Positions 25,801-35,325 of a stretch of 64,000 bases of DNA are shown in pieces. The number at the start of each line of letters is the position of its first letter. The first letter of the stretch is position 1. The stretch covers positions 42,793-106,792 of the forward strand of contig CANRSN010000004.1 in assembly GCA_947642455.1 (NCBI GenBank). Reading direction: 5' to 3'. Below the pieces are notes generated by a model that saw only the letters and a list, made by a program, of their open reading frames with translations, was not told where the DNA came from and did not search any database. The stretch is from an uncultured Clostridiaceae bacterium (GTDB lineage: Bacteria > Bacillota > Clostridia > TANB77 > CAG-508). A program made the position numbers and the translations under genes.

Positions 25801-26736
25801 ATGGAAAATAAAAAAATACCTACTAGGCAAAGCTATGGAGAGGCTTTAGCAGAGTTAGGAAAAGAAAATAAAGATATAGTAGTGTTAGATGCTGATTTAT
25901 CAACAGCTACAAAAACACAAATTTTTGCCAAAGAGTTTCCAGATAGATTTTTTGATATAGGAATATCAGAACAAGATATGATGTCAACAGCAGCAGGTTT
26001 TGCAACATGTAACAAAATTCCATATGCAAGTACATTTGCCATGTTTGCAGCAGGAAGAGCATATGATCAAATAAGAAATAGTATATGTTATCCAAATTTA
26101 AATGTAAAGATATGTGCTACACATGCAGGAATAACTGTAGGGGAAGATGGAGCAACACATCAAATGCTAGAAGATATATCAATGATGAGAACTTTACCTA
26201 ACATGACTGTAATAAGTACATCAGATGACATACAAACTAAATGGGCAGTAAAAGAAATATCTAAAATTAAAGGACCTGTATATTTAAGGTTATCAAGATA
26301 TTCAGTGCCAGTAATATATAATAATTCTGAAAAATTTGAAATAGGAAAGGCCGTTCAGTTTGGAGAGGGGACAGATGCAACAATATTTGCTACAGGTGTA
26401 ACAGTAAGTGAAGCATTAGAAGCAAAAGAAGTATTGAAAACTCAAAAAGGTATAGATGTAAGAGTTGTTGATATACATACTATAAAACCTATAGATAAAG
26501 AAACTATAATAAGATGTGCAAAAGAGACTAAAAGAATAATTTCAATTGAAGATCATAGCATAATTGGAGGTTTAGGAAGTTCTATATGTGAAGTGCTTTG
26601 TGAAGAAAATACAATAGATAAACCAATAAAAGTAGAAAGAATGGGAATAAATGATACATTTGGTAAGTCTGGTACAGCACAAGAACTTATGAAATATTTT
26701 GGAATATCAACAGAAGATATATTAAATAAATTCTAA
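25801..26736 (+). CDS. Transketolase, C-terminal subunit
   Basis: Pyrimidine-binding and C-terminal half of the split transketolase, 311 residues. It shows VVLDADLSTATKTQIFAK, the glutamate-containing FDIGISEQDMMSTAAG that activates the cofactor, and THAGITVGEDGATHQM. The ATG at 25801 is used because AAAGGAA at 25784-25790 lies ten bases ahead; the in-frame ATG at 25774 precedes it. The subunit resembles the 1-deoxyxylulose-5-phosphate synthase C-half, but the paired N-subunit supports transketolase. Confidence 0.93.
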   Translation: MENKKIPTRQSYGEALAELGKENKDIVVLDADLSTATKTQIFAKEFPDRFFDIGISEQDMMSTAAGFATCNKIPYASTFAMFAAGRAYDQIRNSICYPNLNVKICATHAGITVGEDGATHQMLEDISMMRTLPNMTVISTSDDIQTKWAVKEISKIKGPVYLRLSRYSVPVIYNNSEKFEIGKAVQFGEGTDATIFATGVTVSEALEAKEVLKTQKGIDVRVVDIHTIKPIDKETIIRCAKETKRIISIEDHSIIGGLGSSICEVLCEENTIDKPIKVERMGINDTFGKSGTAQELMKYFGISTEDILNKF

Positions 26737-26969
26737 AAAATTTTTCAGGTGAACAGAAGATATATAATGAAAGTAACCTAAAAGGTTAAAATGTTTTAAT
26801 AATGCTACTGCTCTTACATATGAAAAATATATATGAAAGCTAGAAGATATGCTATTGCTATTCTAATGTGAATTTTTTGTGAATTTTTAAAACATATAAA
26901 AAAACGTGAAAAACAGACAAAAAGCGAAAAAACAACTAAAAATAACTAAAAAAAATATTAAAAATACTA
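26737..26969. other. Gene-free A+T-rich stretch before ftsE
   Basis: No open frame, RNA family or repeat copy was recognised here. A short hairpin AACCTAAAAGGTT lies near 26775-26788. The rest is A-rich, low complexity. Confidence 0.5.
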
Positions 26970-26998
26970 TTGCAAATAATTAATTTTATTGTTATGAT
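26970..26998 (+). promoter_or_regulatory. Promoter of the ftsEX operon
   Basis: TTGCAA at 26970-26975 and TATGAT at 26993-26998, spacer 17, about 57 bases ahead of the ftsE start. Confidence 0.55.
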
Positions 26999-27054
26999 TG
27001 AAATAGAAGTGATACAAATTTATCATTAATAAACAGTATATAAGAGGTATAAAA

Positions 27055-27741
27055 ATGATAGAATTTAGAAATGTAAATAAAACATATAGCACAGGAACAG
27101 AAGCTGTTCATAATGCCAACTTTAAAATAGATAAAGGGGAATTTGCGTTTTTAGTTGGAAGTTCAGGTTCAGGAAAATCAACACTAATAAAAATGATATT
27201 AAAAGAGGAAAACCCAACATCAGGAAATATAATTATAAATGGAAAAGACACAACATACTTGAAACCAAAAAGAGTACCATTTTTAAGAAGAAGTATGGGA
27301 GTAGTATTTCAAGACTTTAGGTTATTACCAGATAAAACAGTATATGATAACGTAGCATTTGCAATGTATATAGTAAGAGCTACACCAAAGCATATAAGAA
27401 GGCAAGTACCAATGGTACTATCTTTGGTGGGATTAAGTGGAAAAGCAAAAATGTATCCAAATGAATTATCAGGCGGAGAACAACAAAGAGTTGCACTAGC
27501 AAGAGCACTTGTAAATAATCCATCTATGCTAATAGCAGATGAACCTACAGGAAACCTAGACCCAGAAACAGCTTGGGACATTATGACATTATTAAATGAT
27601 ATAAACATGAGAGGAACAACAATAGTAGTAGCAACACATGCAAAAGAAATAGTAGATAAAATGAAAAAAAGAGTAATTCATATTGATAAAGGTATTATCG
27701 ATAGAGATGACGAAAAAGGTGGGTATGATAGTGAGGTATAA
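27055..27741 (+). CDS. ftsE: Cell division ATP-binding protein FtsE
   Basis: ABC-type ATPase that with FtsX forms a membrane complex transmitting ATP hydrolysis to periplasmic or wall-facing hydrolase activators at the septum. The 228-residue product carries Walker A GSSGSGKST (about 35-43), the FtsE-typical FQDFRLLPDKTVYDNVAF, signature LSGGEQQRVALARAL and Walker B LIADEPTGNLD. AGAGG precedes the ATG. It overlaps ftsX by 11 bases. Confidence 0.97.
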   Translation: MIEFRNVNKTYSTGTEAVHNANFKIDKGEFAFLVGSSGSGKSTLIKMILKEENPTSGNIIINGKDTTYLKPKRVPFLRRSMGVVFQDFRLLPDKTVYDNVAFAMYIVRATPKHIRRQVPMVLSLVGLSGKAKMYPNELSGGEQQRVALARALVNNPSMLIADEPTGNLDPETAWDIMTLLNDINMRGTTIVVATHAKEIVDKMKKRVIHIDKGIIDRDDEKGGYDSEV

Positions 27742-28627
27742 TGTATTAGGATATTTAATATCAGAAGGGTTTAGAAATGTATTTAAAAATAAAAAATCTA
27801 CAGGTGCCTCTTTAATGATTATGTGTGCAACAATGCTTATATTTGGGCTATTTTTCTTAATTGGAGAAAATATCAATTATATAGTACAAGAACTTGAAAG
27901 AGATCAAGGAATGACGGCACATCTAGTAAAAGGTATATCAGAAGAACAAATGAAAAATGTAGAAGAAGAAATAAAAAAAGTACCTTATGTTGCAAAAACA
28001 ACATTTATTTCTGAAGAAGCAGCTATGAATAGTATGGTTGAAAAGTTTGGAGATAGATTTTTAAAAGGATATTTAGAGTTAAGAAATCCATTACCAGCAG
28101 GATATATGGTTAATCTAACAGACTTAACAAAACTAGAAGAAGTAAAAGCACAGATAGAACAAATAGAAAATATAGACGAAGTAATAGCACAAAGTGAAAC
28201 AGTAGTTGCATTAGTAAATGTAGCAAATGGAATAAGGTTTGTATCTACAGGAATATTAATATTACTTGTTATAATTTCAGTATTTATTATTGCAAATACA
28301 ATAAAGCTTACAGTACATGCAAGGAGAAAAGAAATTTCAATAATGAAATATGTTGGTGCAACAAATGGATTTATAAGATGGCCTTTTATAGTAGAAGGTA
28401 TTATAATAGGAATAGTTGCAGCTTCTTTATCAATATTGTTATTAGGACTAGGATATAATGCAATAGTAGGAGAAATTGCTAAATCATTTATAAGTACACT
28501 AATGAGTATAAAATTATTAACTTTTTCAGAGATATTCCCATTAGTAATTACAGTATATTTAGGCTTAGGAATAGGTATTGGTGCATTAGGAAGTATAATT
28601 TCAATGAGAAAGTATCTGGAGGTTTAA
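27731..28627 (+). CDS. ftsX: Cell division permease FtsX
   Basis: Integral membrane partner of FtsE, 298 residues: one N-terminal helix (TGASLMIMCATMLIFGLFFLI), an extracellular loop domain of about 110 residues (EVKAQIEQIENIDEVIAQSE), then three C-terminal helices with the TIKLTVHARRKEISIMKYVGA coupling motif. Start is the GTG at 27731, eight bases after AAAGGTGG, giving the usual MRYNVLGYLISEGFRN opening; the in-frame ATG at 27725 is too close to that site. Downstream wall hydrolase activators are its likely clients. Confidence 0.95.
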   Translation: MRYNVLGYLISEGFRNVFKNKKSTGASLMIMCATMLIFGLFFLIGENINYIVQELERDQGMTAHLVKGISEEQMKNVEEEIKKVPYVAKTTFISEEAAMNSMVEKFGDRFLKGYLELRNPLPAGYMVNLTDLTKLEEVKAQIEQIENIDEVIAQSETVVALVNVANGIRFVSTGILILLVIISVFIIANTIKLTVHARRKEISIMKYVGATNGFIRWPFIVEGIIIGIVAASLSILLLGLGYNAIVGEIAKSFISTLMSIKLLTFSEIFPLVITVYLGLGIGIGALGSIISMRKYLEV

Positions 28628-28664
28628 TATATAAAATATCAAAAGAAGGAATGGTAGAAGTACT

Positions 28665-29912
28665 ATGAAAAGAAAAATTATATCAGTTATTTTAGTATTA
28701 ATATTAATGCAGAGCACTATTATGTATAGTGTAAACGCATCAGCATTAACGGATCAATTAAAAGAAGAACAAAAGAATATAGAAAATCAGATAAATCAAA
28801 AAACAAATGAAAAAGCAGAGGTACAATCAGAAATAAAATCAGAACAAACAGAAATTCAAAAACTAGATACATCAATTTCTATTAGTGAAGAAGAAATAAA
28901 ATCATTAGAAATACAAATAAACGAATTACAAACTTCAATTAAGCAAAAACAAGATGAAATAGAGAAAAAACAAAAAGAGTATGAAGAAAATCAAGCACTT
29001 TTTGAGGAAAGATTGGTAGCTATGTATAAAGAAGGGGAAGTAACCTTTTTAGACATGCTATTTAAATCTGCAAATGTATTTGAATTTATTAGTAACTATT
29101 ATGCTTTGTCAAAAATAGCAGAATGTGACATGCAGTTGTTAGAAACTATTGAAGAACAACAAAGACAAATAGAACAAGCAAAGCAACAATTAGAAAGTCA
29201 GAAGTCACAATTAGATAATGCTAAATCTGAAAAAGAAGCAAAAGCTAAAATATTAAAAGCAAATAAATTACAAAGAGAAGAAAAATTAAATAGTTTATCA
29301 GAAGCAGATAGAGCATTACAAAAAGATATAGATGCAGCAAATGCAAGGTTAGATAGAATTGAAAATGAGATAAAAGCAGAGCTTAAAAGAATAGAAGAAG
29401 AGTTTAAAAGACAACAGGCGGAAGCAAATAAAAATAATGGAAGTAATGGTACTACAACAGGCTCAAATGGTTTACATTTTGATGGTAGTTTTGTATGGCC
29501 ATGTAACAATAGGTACATTACTTCAACTGTAAAAAACAGATGGGGAAGAAAACATAAAGGTATAGATATAGGAGCAAGTTATGAAAATGTATATGCTTCA
29601 GCTTCTGGTTATGCGTATACACTAGAAAATCCAACGGGTTATGGTCATTATATAATAGTTATACATGGAAATAATTATATTAGCTTATATGGTCACTTAA
29701 ATTCATTTAAAGTTTCATATGGCCAATATGTAAAACAAGGACAAGTTATTGCACAATCAGGAAACAGTGGTTCAAGTCAAGGAGCACATTTACATTTTGA
29801 ATTAAGAAGAGCAAGCTCAATTTCAAATTTCTTTAATGTTGCCCCATTAAATCCACTAGAATATTTACCAGGAGGTTACACTTTGGCACCAGGAGCTACA
29901 AAAGAGTCATAA
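28665..29912 (+). CDS. Coiled-coil M23 murein hydrolase activator (PcsB/EnvC type), first copy
   Basis: Exported 415-residue protein: signal peptide (residues 1-26), long coiled coil (about 28-255) and a C-terminal M23/LytM peptidase domain (about 275-405). Zinc ligand motifs are KHKGIDIGA and AHLHFELRR, both intact, so it may be catalytic instead of merely an activator. Proteins of this plan bind the FtsX extracellular loop and are gated by FtsEX. It lies directly after ftsX, and a paralogue follows 35 bases later. Confidence 0.92.
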   Translation: MKRKIISVILVLILMQSTIMYSVNASALTDQLKEEQKNIENQINQKTNEKAEVQSEIKSEQTEIQKLDTSISISEEEIKSLEIQINELQTSIKQKQDEIEKKQKEYEENQALFEERLVAMYKEGEVTFLDMLFKSANVFEFISNYYALSKIAECDMQLLETIEEQQRQIEQAKQQLESQKSQLDNAKSEKEAKAKILKANKLQREEKLNSLSEADRALQKDIDAANARLDRIENEIKAELKRIEEEFKRQQAEANKNNGSNGTTTGSNGLHFDGSFVWPCNNRYITSTVKNRWGRKHKGIDIGASYENVYASASGYAYTLENPTGYGHYIIVIHGNNYISLYGHLNSFKVSYGQYVKQGQVIAQSGNSGSSQGAHLHFELRRASSISNFFNVAPLNPLEYLPGGYTLAPGATKES

Positions 29913-29947
29913 TACTAAAATTTTAGTATTTAAAAGGGGGTAAGCAT

Positions 29948-31126
29948 ATGAAAAAAGTATTAGTAAAACTATTAATAATAACATTGTGTGTAAGTATACT
30001 AATATGCTTACACTCTAGTGAAATTGTTACAGCAACAAGTTTAAATGAAAAGTTACAAGAAAATCAGGAAAAAAAGCAAGAAGCAGAACAAAATTTACAA
30101 TATGTTCAAGAAGAACTATCAGAAACAATTGTAAAAATTCAGCAATTAGATGATAATATAAGAGTTGCAGAAAAAGAGGTAAAGGAATTAAATTCGCAGC
30201 TTTCAGATTTGCAAAGCAAAATAGATGATACTACAAAAAGAATAGAACAAAAAGAAAAAGATTATAATGAAAATCAAAAACTTACAGATGAAAGGCTAAT
30301 TGCAATGTATAAATATGGTGAAACAACATATTTAGATGTATTACTAAATTCTGCAAGTATAGTAGACTTTATTAGTACATATTATTCTTTGAAAAAAATA
30401 GTAGATAATGATTTCGATTTATTAAAAACTATTCAAACAGAAAAAGAAGATATAGAAAAGGAAAAGTCAACTTTAGAACAACAAAAAGTAAATCTGAAAG
30501 TAATGAGAGCAAAAAGAGAACAAACATCAATTGTAATGCAAAACAATAGAACAATTCAGCAAAACTACATAAATCAATTATCAGCAGAAGAGCAAGAATT
30601 ACAAAGAAAAGTAGAAGAATTTAAAAATGAAGAACAAAGAATTGAAAACCTTATACATCTAGCTTCAAATTTGCAATATATGGGAGAATATACAGGGGGC
30701 TTAATGGCATGGCCTATTGCTAAAAGTGGTACATATATTACATCTGGTTATGGTTCTAGAGAACATCCAATACAAGGTGTTGTAAGGAATCATTCTGGTA
30801 TAGATATAGGAAACGCAGGTTTTGGTGCTCCTGTAATTGCAGCAGCAGATGGAGTTGTTACTATGGCAGACTGGTATGGAGGTTATGGAAACTGTGTTAT
30901 GATTAATCATGGAAATGGAATTTCTACTTTATATGGTCATGGGCAAACAATATTAACTACTGTTGGTACAGAAGTAAAAAAGGGAGATTTAATTATGGAA
31001 GTTGGTTCAACTGGAAATTCAACAGGTCCACATGTTCACTTTGAAGTTAGAATAAATGGAAGTTGTGTAAATCCATTACCATATTTAACAGGAGAAATAG
31101 AAAATACAAGTAATAGTGAACAATAA
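29948..31126 (+). CDS. Coiled-coil M23 murein hydrolase activator, second copy
   Basis: Paralogue of the preceding gene, 392 residues: signal peptide (1-28), coiled coil (about 30-235) with the same DERLIAMYKYGETTYLDVLL core, and an M23 domain with NHSGIDIGN and PHVHFEVRI zinc motifs. AAAGGGGG precedes the ATG. The two copies differ mainly in the linker and the last 20 residues. Tandem duplication behind ftsEX suggests two outputs for one signalling complex, for example vegetative and sporulation septation; that split is conjecture. Confidence 0.92.
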   Translation: MKKVLVKLLIITLCVSILICLHSSEIVTATSLNEKLQENQEKKQEAEQNLQYVQEELSETIVKIQQLDDNIRVAEKEVKELNSQLSDLQSKIDDTTKRIEQKEKDYNENQKLTDERLIAMYKYGETTYLDVLLNSASIVDFISTYYSLKKIVDNDFDLLKTIQTEKEDIEKEKSTLEQQKVNLKVMRAKREQTSIVMQNNRTIQQNYINQLSAEEQELQRKVEEFKNEEQRIENLIHLASNLQYMGEYTGGLMAWPIAKSGTYITSGYGSREHPIQGVVRNHSGIDIGNAGFGAPVIAAADGVVTMADWYGGYGNCVMINHGNGISTLYGHGQTILTTVGTEVKKGDLIMEVGSTGNSTGPHVHFEVRINGSCVNPLPYLTGEIENTSNSEQ

Positions 31127-31257
31127 TATTAATATTTACATATAACATACTTTTATTCTAAAAATTGTCTTTTAGTAAAATGCTAAAACTTAAAGAATTT
31201 TATAGAATAATATTGTAAAAGTTAAATATAATTAAATAAGTAACCTTAGGAGGGAAT

Positions 31258-32460
31258 ATGAATACAGAAAAATCACAAAGAGCATATAAAGTCATAATGC
31301 TCATGCTATTAACAATATTAATAACAGCAATAGTAACAACATTAGTAGTATATAATATGATGGCTGGAAATACGAATATTAAGTATGTTAAAGTTACATC
31401 AGATTCATCAGAAATAGGAAAAACATTTGAGTCTTTAAAGTCTTGGATAGAAGAAAAATATATAGGTGAATTAGATGAACAACAAATGATAGAAACAGCA
31501 ATTAAAGGCTATGTTGCAGGTTTAGATGATAAATATTCAGAATATATTACTTCAGAAGAAATGAAAGAATATATGGAAGAGGCTGTTGGGAAATTTGTTG
31601 GAATAGGAGTATATATTACCAATGATACACAGAAAAATCAAATTGTAGTAATATCACCTATTGAAGGTGGTCCAGCACAAGAAGCAGGAGTTTTATCTGG
31701 AGATATAATTCAAAAAATTGATGGAATAGAATATAAAGGCGAGCAATTATCAGAAGCATCTAGCAAATTGAAAGAACAAGAGGGTACTAAGGTGAAATTG
31801 GGAATTCTAAGAGGAGAAAACTTTTTAGAAATAGATGTTGAAAGAAAGCAGATAAAAACAAGCCATGTAACATGTGAGGTTATTGACAATATAGGTTATA
31901 TAAAACTACCATCTTTTGATGAAGGAACAGCAGATGAATTTATACAAAAATATAAAGAATTAGAAAGTAAAAAAGTAACAGGACTAATTATAGATTTAAG
32001 AAATAATGGTGGTGGCATTGTAGATGAAGCTATTGAAATAGCAGACACAATGGTTGAAAAAGACAAAATATTATTAATTACAACAAGCAAAAGTGAAGGC
32101 GAAGAAGTTAAAAAAGCACAGAAAGATAAACTAATAAATTTACCTGTTGTAATTCTTACAAACGAGAATACAGCTAGTGCTTCTGAAATTTTATCTGGTA
32201 TATTAAAAGAGCATGACAATGCTAAGTTGGTAGGAAAGAAGACCTATGGTAAAGGTGTTATTCAAACTATTTATACTCTTAAAGATGGTAGTGGGTTAAA
32301 ATTAACTACAAATGAATATTTCACACCAAATAGAAATACTATTAATAAAATAGGTATAACACCAGACTTTGAAGTTGAACTTCCAAAAGACCAAAGTATT
32401 TATAATGTTGAAAGAACTCAAGATACACAATTACAAAAGGCATTAGAATTATTTAAATAA
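31258..32460 (+). CDS. ctpA: C-terminal processing protease (S41 family, CtpA/CtpB type)
   Basis: Membrane-tethered serine protease of 400 residues: N-terminal anchor (about 12-35), PDZ domain (about 110-195, VGIGVYITND and SPIEGGPAQEAGVLSGDII) and the S41 catalytic core with LIIDLRNNGGG, the nucleophile serine in ENTASASEILSGIL and the lysine in GKKTYGKGVIQ. Start ATG 31258 follows AGGAGG. Placing after ftsEX and two wall hydrolase genes fits a role in processing envelope or sporulation signalling proteins. Confidence 0.94.
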   Translation: MNTEKSQRAYKVIMLMLLTILITAIVTTLVVYNMMAGNTNIKYVKVTSDSSEIGKTFESLKSWIEEKYIGELDEQQMIETAIKGYVAGLDDKYSEYITSEEMKEYMEEAVGKFVGIGVYITNDTQKNQIVVISPIEGGPAQEAGVLSGDIIQKIDGIEYKGEQLSEASSKLKEQEGTKVKLGILRGENFLEIDVERKQIKTSHVTCEVIDNIGYIKLPSFDEGTADEFIQKYKELESKKVTGLIIDLRNNGGGIVDEAIEIADTMVEKDKILLITTSKSEGEEVKKAQKDKLINLPVVILTNENTASASEILSGILKEHDNAKLVGKKTYGKGVIQTIYTLKDGSGLKLTTNEYFTPNRNTINKIGITPDFEVELPKDQSIYNVERTQDTQLQKALELFK

Positions 32461-32468
32461 TAAATATT

Positions 32469-32502
32469 CAGCACCAAAATTATTTTAGCAATTTTGGTGC
32501 TG
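32469..32502 (+). terminator. Terminator of the ftsEX-ctpA operon
   Basis: CAGCACCAAAAT and ATTTTGGTGCTG form a perfect stem; a modest T run follows. Confidence 0.75.
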
Positions 32503-32510
32503 TAGGTTTT

Positions 32511-32597
32511 ACTTTGTCAAAATAAATATTATAGTACTTATATGTTCTAATTTTAATCTGTGAAATGTAATAAATTGTACTCTTTTTTACTGAGGTA
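32511..32597. repeat. Family B-related arm
   Basis: AATATTATAGTACTTATATG, TCTAATTTTAATCTGTGAA and AAATTGTAC match the outer arm of the fragment at 24005-24112; the core is absent. Confidence 0.6.
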
Positions 32598-32624
32598 AGT
32601 AAAACTTACAATTTGCAGAAAAAT

Positions 32625-32789
32625 TTATCTAATATAAAATAATACAGTTGGAGCAATTAGAGCAATAATAGATAATACAATAATACAAATTCCAGCAAGT
32701 TTATTGTTGTTAGTCTTTATTTCATAAATAGAATAGCTAATAGCTTGAAAAGCAATATATATTGAGATAATAGCAATAACAAAAATCAT
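32625..32789 (-). CDS. Small two-helix membrane protein at end of ger operon
   Basis: A 54-residue protein with two hydrophobic helices (MIFVIAIISIYIAFQAISYSI and LAGICIIVLSIIALIAPTVLF) joined by a polar EIKTNNNK loop. I start it at the inner ATG because AAAGGA lies nine bases ahead of it; an outer in-frame ATG at 32807 includes that site. It follows gerC by about 36 bases on the same strand, so it is probably the fourth gene of the germinant receptor operon. Small two-helix proteins (GerD-subunit like) accompany some Ger operons, but no homology can be claimed. Confidence 0.65.
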   Translation of the reverse strand: MIFVIAIISIYIAFQAISYSIYEIKTNNNKLAGICIIVLSIIALIAPTVLFYIR

Positions 32790-32825
32790 ATAAATAGTTC
32801 CTTTCATTTTATCAATCTAATATTT

Positions 32826-34046
32826 TTAGGAATCTGTAAACAGCCTACCAGAACGGATATTAGTAGAAGCTCTAACCTTAAAAACAGCATTTTCATAATT
32901 TTCATGCCAATTATAAGACTCCCATTTATCCCAAGTCCAAAAATTTTTAATAGCTTCTTTAGCAAAACCAGTAATGTCAGAGTGGTACTCTTTAGAAGTT
33001 TTGTATAAAAATTCAGAAGTATTTTTTTCCAAATAGCTATTTACCGCTTCTTCTAATCTAGGCAAATTTTCAGCACGAAGATATACAGAATCCTCTGTCA
33101 TAGAGAGAATCTGAGCACTTAATTGCAAATTAACTTCTATATAGGGGTTTGTGCTTAAAGTAGATACTATAGACTGAGTAGGATTATTACGAGTTATTTG
33201 TAAATCAATAGTTTCAGAATTATCAAAAGGGTTAGGAATAGTTATAATAGCTTTGTTTAAAGTATTAGTTACCATTGAAAAACACATAGTCTGAATATTA
33301 TCTAACTCACCAACAAGTTTATCTTCTTTAAAAACAGCAATTCCAGAGTTTTCTATGGAATTATCTGAATTAATAGGAGTTTGACCAGCTTTATACTTAT
33401 TTGATTCAGAACTCGAGGTATTTTCAGTATTATCAGTATGAAGATAATTTACATCTCCAAGTACAGCAATAGGTTGTTTAGTCGTATCATTTAAAGAATA
33501 GAAGAAGTCACTCAAAGAAGCAGTTACAATATAACCAGTTTGTTCAGTAGAAGTAAAAATACTTTCATAATACCTAGCAGAAAGCTCCTCTAATGGAGAT
33601 TTAGCATTTTCAATATAATCGCTAGCAGGACATCTTGAAACAATAATGTTAGCAATTGGTCTCATTTGTATAGAATTAGTTAGAGTATATATGTGTGGAG
33701 AAAGACCTTCAACAGCTACTTTTTCAGAAAATACCACAACCTTGCAATGTGCTAGATTTATGGGTTTACCAACATAATTGTTCATTAAATTAATACCCTC
33801 TTCGATAGAGCTACATTCAACACTATGAACAACTGAATTAGCAGATTGAGAAGAACCACTAGTACTTTCAGAGCCACTAGGAATGGCGAATTGCAAACTT
33901 AGTTTTATTTTGTGGGATTCGCCTTTATCTATTCCAAGTGCTACAATATATGAGAACTGGTCAACAGTATGACCTTCGTCACAACCAGAAAGAAGAAAAG
34001 CAAAAAAGCATAAAATTAGTAGTAATGCAATATATTTAGATTTCAT
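32826..34046 (-). CDS. gerC: Ger(x)C family spore germination lipoprotein
   Basis: Lipoprotein C subunit of a nutrient germinant receptor in the spore inner membrane, 406 residues. The signal peptide ends in the lipobox LLSGC, with Cys at about 22. Family landmarks follow: FSYIVALGIDKGESHKIKLSLQ, CSSIEEGINLMNNYVGKPINLAHCKVVVFSE and a C-terminal domain with NSYLEKNTSEFLYKT and FWTWDKWESYNW. The order gerA-gerB-gerC on the minus strand is standard. Which germinant it senses cannot be told. Confidence 0.93.
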   Translation of the reverse strand: MKSKYIALLLILCFFAFLLSGCDEGHTVDQFSYIVALGIDKGESHKIKLSLQFAIPSGSESTSGSSQSANSVVHSVECSSIEEGINLMNNYVGKPINLAHCKVVVFSEKVAVEGLSPHIYTLTNSIQMRPIANIIVSRCPASDYIENAKSPLEELSARYYESIFTSTEQTGYIVTASLSDFFYSLNDTTKQPIAVLGDVNYLHTDNTENTSSSESNKYKAGQTPINSDNSIENSGIAVFKEDKLVGELDNIQTMCFSMVTNTLNKAIITIPNPFDNSETIDLQITRNNPTQSIVSTLSTNPYIEVNLQLSAQILSMTEDSVYLRAENLPRLEEAVNSYLEKNTSEFLYKTSKEYHSDITGFAKEAIKNFWTWDKWESYNWHENYENAVFKVRASTNIRSGRLFTDS

Positions 34047-34119
34047 TTTTTACTCCTTATAATGTATTTAGGTTTTTTAAGTAGATATACCTATAAACAT
34101 AACATTGAAAACAGTGACA

Positions 34120-35220
34120 CTAACTTTTATTTTTATTAAGCCTTTTATATTTTATATTTGCAAAAATCAAAATTAAAAAACTTCCAACAATAATTAAAGA
34201 TATACTGCCATACTTATACACTGTTGTATCTAATATAGAAACTACACTGGCGCTTGGAGGTATTAAGGATAATGCAAATATAATTGCTGCAAATACCATT
34301 GCAATAGGAGTTGCAAGTTTTGAATTTGTTAATTTACTAAATAATAAAACAATAAACATTATTAAAACACTAGAATATGATACTATAGCTAAAACCCATC
34401 CTAGGATAAATATGGCATCAATACGTTGAAATACCTGCCAAAAAGAAGAAATATTTTGTACCTCAATATATAATTCAGATATTTCAGTTAACGATTTAAT
34501 AAATGGAAATGATAATAATATGCTTCCTATGCTTAATATAATTAGTAATCCAGTCGCAATTACAGAAAAGTAACTTACTTTTTTAAAATCCTTATAGTCC
34601 TTTAACATAGGCATAATTAGATAAAGTATACCAATTCCACTATATGCAAAAATATTGCTTAGTCCAGTAAAAAATGTTTCATTAATTCCAAAGCCAAAAA
34701 TAGGGAAGATTCTTTCAAATTTAAAGTTTTCAGCATTTGAGAATCCAACTATAACAATCAAAATAAACATTATAGGAGTTACTACTAAATTACATTTTGA
34801 TATACAAGAATGCCCGAAATGATAAGCAATTACACTTACTAGTAGTATCAAAAAGATTATAGTACCTATTTCAAAATTGTTGAAATATATAAGTTTTAAA
34901 TCTTTGGCAGATCTACGTACAACTAGAGAAACTATAAATATAAAGTATACTAAATATAAAATTCCTACAATTGTTTTTAATACTTTTCCACCTAAGAATT
35001 GTGAAATATCTAAAATATCTTTACCAACAAAGTTTTTATATAGCTTTACAATTAACCAAACCAATATTAATGCAAAAACAAAAACATAAATGCTATTGAG
35101 TAATGAAGCAGAACCAGTAGATGTTGTAATATTATTTGTAATACTTAATACCAAATGATTAACTATAACTATTACAACTAATGCAATTGCTTGTATAGAA
35201 CTTATTTTATTTAAAGTCAT
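34120..35220 (-). CDS. gerB: GerB family spore germination permease
   Basis: B subunit of the germinant receptor, a ten-helix membrane protein related to amino-acid permeases, 366 residues. Hydrophobic segments are spread over the whole length; the family start ISSIQAIALVVIVIVNHLVL and the central PIFGFGINETFFTGLSNIFAYSG region are recognisable. In Bacillus GerA this subunit binds the amino-acid germinant. It lies 105 bases downstream of gerA and 73 bases upstream of gerC. Confidence 0.92.
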   Translation of the reverse strand: MTLNKISSIQAIALVVIVIVNHLVLSITNNITTSTGSASLLNSIYVFVFALILVWLIVKLYKNFVGKDILDISQFLGGKVLKTIVGILYLVYFIFIVSLVVRRSAKDLKLIYFNNFEIGTIIFLILLVSVIAYHFGHSCISKCNLVVTPIMFILIVIVGFSNAENFKFERIFPIFGFGINETFFTGLSNIFAYSGIGILYLIMPMLKDYKDFKKVSYFSVIATGLLIILSIGSILLSFPFIKSLTEISELYIEVQNISSFWQVFQRIDAIFILGWVLAIVSYSSVLIMFIVLLFSKLTNSKLATPIAMVFAAIIFALSLIPPSASVVSILDTTVYKYGSISLIIVGSFLILIFANIKYKRLNKNKS

Positions 35221-35325
35221 TTTAACTTCCTTTCTAAATTTTCTTTTTTAATATATAAATTTTATTTATACATATAAAAAGAAAAAATAAATTACAGATT
35301 TAATTAAAGGATAAAATAGTAATTT

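Noticed and set aside
26737-27054. Riboswitch or small RNA before ftsE
   Set aside because: No conserved riboswitch core or stable stem found; only a six-pair hairpin in A-rich sequence.
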